From: Burkholderiaceae bacterium
GTDB taxonomy: Bacteria > Pseudomonadota > Gammaproteobacteria > Burkholderiales > Burkholderiaceae
NCBI GenBank assembly: GCA_947461335.1
Contig: CANHLB010000057.1
Coordinates: 1 to 8,939 of the forward strand
Length of the DNA stretch: 8,939 nucleotides
Reading direction: 5' to 3'
The notes beneath the pieces are model-generated. The model saw only the letters and a list, made by a program, of their open reading frames with translations. It had not been told where the DNA came from and made no database searches. Both the position numbers and the translations under genes were made by a program. Each line of letters starts with the position of its first letter. Positions within the stretch are counted from its first letter, which is position 1. Below, piece by piece: positions 7,146-8,939 of this stretch.

Positions 7146-8504
7146 TCAAGTTTCAGCTATTAGGTCATGCCCTTGGGAGCTAATTACGGTTGCCCGGATA
7201 ATTTCCCCAGCACGATAGCGTTTTGAAGGCTTACTGGAGGGCAAAACCCTTACCAAACCATCAATTTCAGGGGCATCACCGATAGTTCTACCAATTCCAC
7301 CCGATTCATCGACTCGGTCAATAAGTACCTGGATCCTTTTACCTATTTTTTTAGTCAGTCGCTGAATCGAAATATCCTCTGCTTTAGCCATAAAACGTGC
7401 ACGACGCTCCTCGCGAATCTCATCAGGAACTGGGTTTTCTAATTGATTGGCTGTAGCACCATCGACCGGTGAATAGGCAAAGCAACCAGCGCGATCAATT
7501 TGTGCTTCATCTAAGAAATTCAGCAGGTAGTCAAACTCTGCTTCTGTCTCCCCAGGAAATCCTGCAATAAAGGTGCTGCGAATGACTAGATCAGGGCAAG
7601 CCGCACGCCAGGCCAAGATACGTTCTAAATTCTTTTCACCGCTAGCAGGCCGTTTCATTCTTTTAAGAACATCTGGATGTGCGTGTTGCAGCGGAATATC
7701 CAAATAAGGCAGCACTCCATAACCGTGTTCGGCAAACTCTGCCATGAGGGGCAAGATGTCATCCACATGGGGATATGGATAAACATAATGCAGTCTCACC
7801 CATGCCTGATGCTCACGTGCAATTTGATTTAAGGCGTTAACCAAATCAAACATGCGAGTCTTCACTGGCTTGCCATCCCAAAAGCCAGTGCGATATTGAA
7901 TATCAACGCCATATGCACTGGTGTCTTGAGAGACAACGAGCAACTCTTTTACACCTGACTCAAATAAACGTTTAGCTTCTAACAATACTTCGCCAATGGG
8001 TCTTGATACCAAATCGCCTCGAAGACTGGGGATGATGCAGAAGGTACAACGATGATTGCAGCCTTCAGATATTTTTAGATAAGCATAGTGCTTGGGAGTG
8101 AGCTTAATTCCTGCTGGAGGAACTAAGTCTGTAAATGGATCGTGTGGCTTTGGTAAGTGCAGATGAATTGCCTGCATTACCTCATCAGTTGCGTGAGGGC
8201 CTGTAACAGCTAGGACCTTAGGATGAATACTCTGGATAAGATCACTACCATCAGCGTTCTTTTTGGCTCCCAAGCAGCCGGTCACAATGACCTTGCCATT
8301 TTCAGCAAGTGCTTCTCCAATCGCTGAAAGACTCTCCTCTACTGCTGAATCGATAAAGCCACAGGTATTGACAATAACCAGATCTGCGCCTGAATAATCT
8401 TTAGCAGTCTCATAGCCTTCAGCGCTAAGCTGGGTCAAGATAAGTTCAGAATCAACGAGAGCCTTAGGACAGCCTAAGGAGATAAAGCCAATTTTTCCAG
8501 CCAC
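7146..8504 (-). CDS. rimO: Ribosomal protein S12 methylthiotransferase RimO
   Basis: RimO is a radical-SAM enzyme with two 4Fe-4S clusters that adds a methylthio group to the beta carbon of a conserved aspartate of ribosomal protein S12 (D88 in E. coli). The 452-residue protein has the three domains in order. The N-terminal UPF0004/MTTase domain has cluster cysteines C12, C48 and C77 ([23 protein letters not shown]). The radical-SAM core has CNHRCTFC with C149, C153 and C156, followed by IPSLRG. A C-terminal TRAM domain covers about 385-450. [12 protein letters not shown] and IPSLRG favour RimO over the tRNA enzyme MiaB. The start codon is GTG at 8504, two bases after the phaR stop, with only a weak AAAGAA upstream, so translation is probably coupled to phaR. 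The thiolase gene follows on the same strand. Confidence 0.97.
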   Translation of the reverse strand: MAGKIGFISLGCPKALVDSELILTQLSAEGYETAKDYSGADLVIVNTCGFIDSAVEESLSAIGEALAENGKVIVTGCLGAKKNADGSDLIQSIHPKVLAVTGPHATDEVMQAIHLHLPKPHDPFTDLVPPAGIKLTPKHYAYLKISEGCNHRCTFCIIPSLRGDLVSRPIGEVLLEAKRLFESGVKELLVVSQDTSAYGVDIQYRTGFWDGKPVKTRMFDLVNALNQIAREHQAWVRLHYVYPYPHVDDILPLMAEFAEHGYGVLPYLDIPLQHAHPDVLKRMKRPASGEKNLERILAWRAACPDLVIRSTFIAGFPGETEAEFDYLLNFLDEAQIDRAGCFAYSPVDGATANQLENPVPDEIREERRARFMAKAEDISIQRLTKKIGKRIQVLIDRVDESGGIGRTIGDAPEIDGLVRVLPSSKPSKRYRAGEIIRATVISSQGHDLIAET

Positions 8505-8506
8505 AA

Positions 8507-8939
8507 CTATTCTTTTTCAGATTTATTGGGCTGTGGTGTAAATGGAAAATTACTAAAAAGATTTTGTGAGCCCTGCAATTGCTCTTGCATTTTCACAAAT
8601 AGATCTTTACTTTGCTCCATGTAATTTCCCATCAAGCCTTGCATGAGAGGATTTTGGAGATTCATCATCTGCGACCAAGCCTCAGGTGTGCTGCCAGCCC
8701 CTAGTCCTTTTGTTTGATCGCCTAATTTATTATGGATATCAACGAATGACTGCATAGTCTTTTCAAGATAATTTCCCATTAAGCCCTGCATGGAGTTGCC
8801 ATAAAAGCGAATGATCTGAGAAAGCATTTGCGATGAAAATACTGGCGCACCGCCAGCCTCTTCCTCAAGAATAATTTGCAGCAAAATGTTGCGAGTGAGA
8901 TCTTCATCAGTCTTTGCATCGATGACTTTAAAAACTTCA
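8507..8939 (-). CDS. phaR: PHA synthesis repressor PhaR, partial (N terminus outside window)
   Basis: PhaR binds DNA and PHA polymer. In Cupriavidus-type bacteria it represses the phasin gene and its own gene until granules form. The reading frame stays open to the window edge, so the gene is cut: about 143 codons are visible and roughly the first 40-50 residues are missing. The visible start, [18 protein letters not shown], is the end of the PHA accumulation DNA-binding domain (PF07879 type). It continues through [18 protein letters not shown] into a PHB_acc domain (PF05233 type), [25 protein letters not shown] second [23 protein letters not shown] block follows a Gly/Ser/Pro-containing linker and copies the first. 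A TTG at 8884 is an internal leucine codon, not a start. The tail ends in a polar NKSEKE. rimO begins two bases after its stop. Confidence 0.93.
   Translation of the reverse strand, partial: EVFKVIDAKTDEDLTRNILLQIILEEEAGGAPVFSSQMLSQIIRFYGNSMQGLMGNYLEKTMQSFVDIHNKLGDQTKGLGAGSTPEAWSQMMNLQNPLMQGLMGNYMEQSKDLFVKMQEQLQGSQNLFSNFPFTPQPNKSEKE
8622..8645 (-). repeat. Imperfect direct repeat within phaR, copy 2 (C-terminal)
   Basis: These 24 bases encode the second MQGLMGNY and match 8769-8792 at all but two positions, both synonymous or silent in effect. The copies are about 147 bases apart and in the same frame and orientation, which indicates duplication of a PHB_acc segment inside the gene. Confidence 0.7.
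8769..8792 (-). repeat. Imperfect direct repeat within phaR, copy 1 (N-terminal)
   Basis: This is the partner of 8622-8645. It encodes the first MQGLMGNY, which sits in the PHB_acc domain directly after the IIRFYG motif. The similarity at base level extends just past the shared peptide and then fades, while the protein-level similarity (Y-E, F-V, M/I) continues for about ten more residues. Confidence 0.7.

Noticed and set aside
8882..8884. TTG at 8884 as the phaR start.
   Set aside because: The frame continues upstream to the window edge with conserved PhaR sequence ([14 protein letters not shown]), so the TTG is an internal leucine codon.
1..8939. A previously undescribed system, mobile element, CRISPR array or defence island.
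   Set aside because: Every gene belongs to a well-known housekeeping or PHA family. Gaps are short (none over 300 bases), and there are no transposase, integrase, terminal inverted repeats, target duplications or spaced repeats.

Overview
The window is ordinary chromosomal housekeeping DNA from a betaproteobacterium of the order Burkholderiales. A Polynucleobacter-like freshwater species is my best guess. The grounds are the protein sequences, a moderate G+C content (judged by eye), the ispF-ispD/mfd neighbourhood, and a PhaR-type polyhydroxyalkanoate (PHA) regulator next to a BktB/PhaA-like thiolase. The genus is recalled from family knowledge and was not searched.

Layout, left to right. 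Positions 1-58 hold the 5' part of a leftward tRNA-Leu (anticodon UAG) cut by the window edge. Two leftward isoprenoid genes follow, ispF (139-642) and ispD (656-1384), for the non-mevalonate (MEP) pathway. A 44-base divergent control region (1385-1428) separates ispD from the rightward pair mfd (1429-4971, transcription-repair coupling factor) and serB (4984-5883, phosphoserine phosphatase). serB converges with a leftward set that, in transcription order, is phaR (8939-8507, 5' end outside the window), rimO (8504-7146, ribosomal protein S12 methylthiotransferase) and an acetyl-CoA acyltransferase (7076-5892). The 3' ends of serB and the thiolase gene are only 8 bases apart.

How the genes relate. 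IspD and IspF act close together in one pathway and are probably co-transcribed, perhaps reading on toward tRNA-Leu because no terminator is visible after ispF. Mfd and SerB have no obvious functional link beyond shared transcription. The thiolase and PhaR fit PHA metabolism (C4 precursor condensation and its regulation), with rimO carried between them.

No mobile element, CRISPR array, phage gene, toxin-antitoxin pair or unknown gene cluster is visible, and I found no undescribed system. The points that reward a second look are small: a likely intrinsic terminator for the thiolase transcript embedded in the serB coding sequence, overlapping back-to-back -10 elements that may make mfd mRNA leaderless, and an internal duplication in PhaR.
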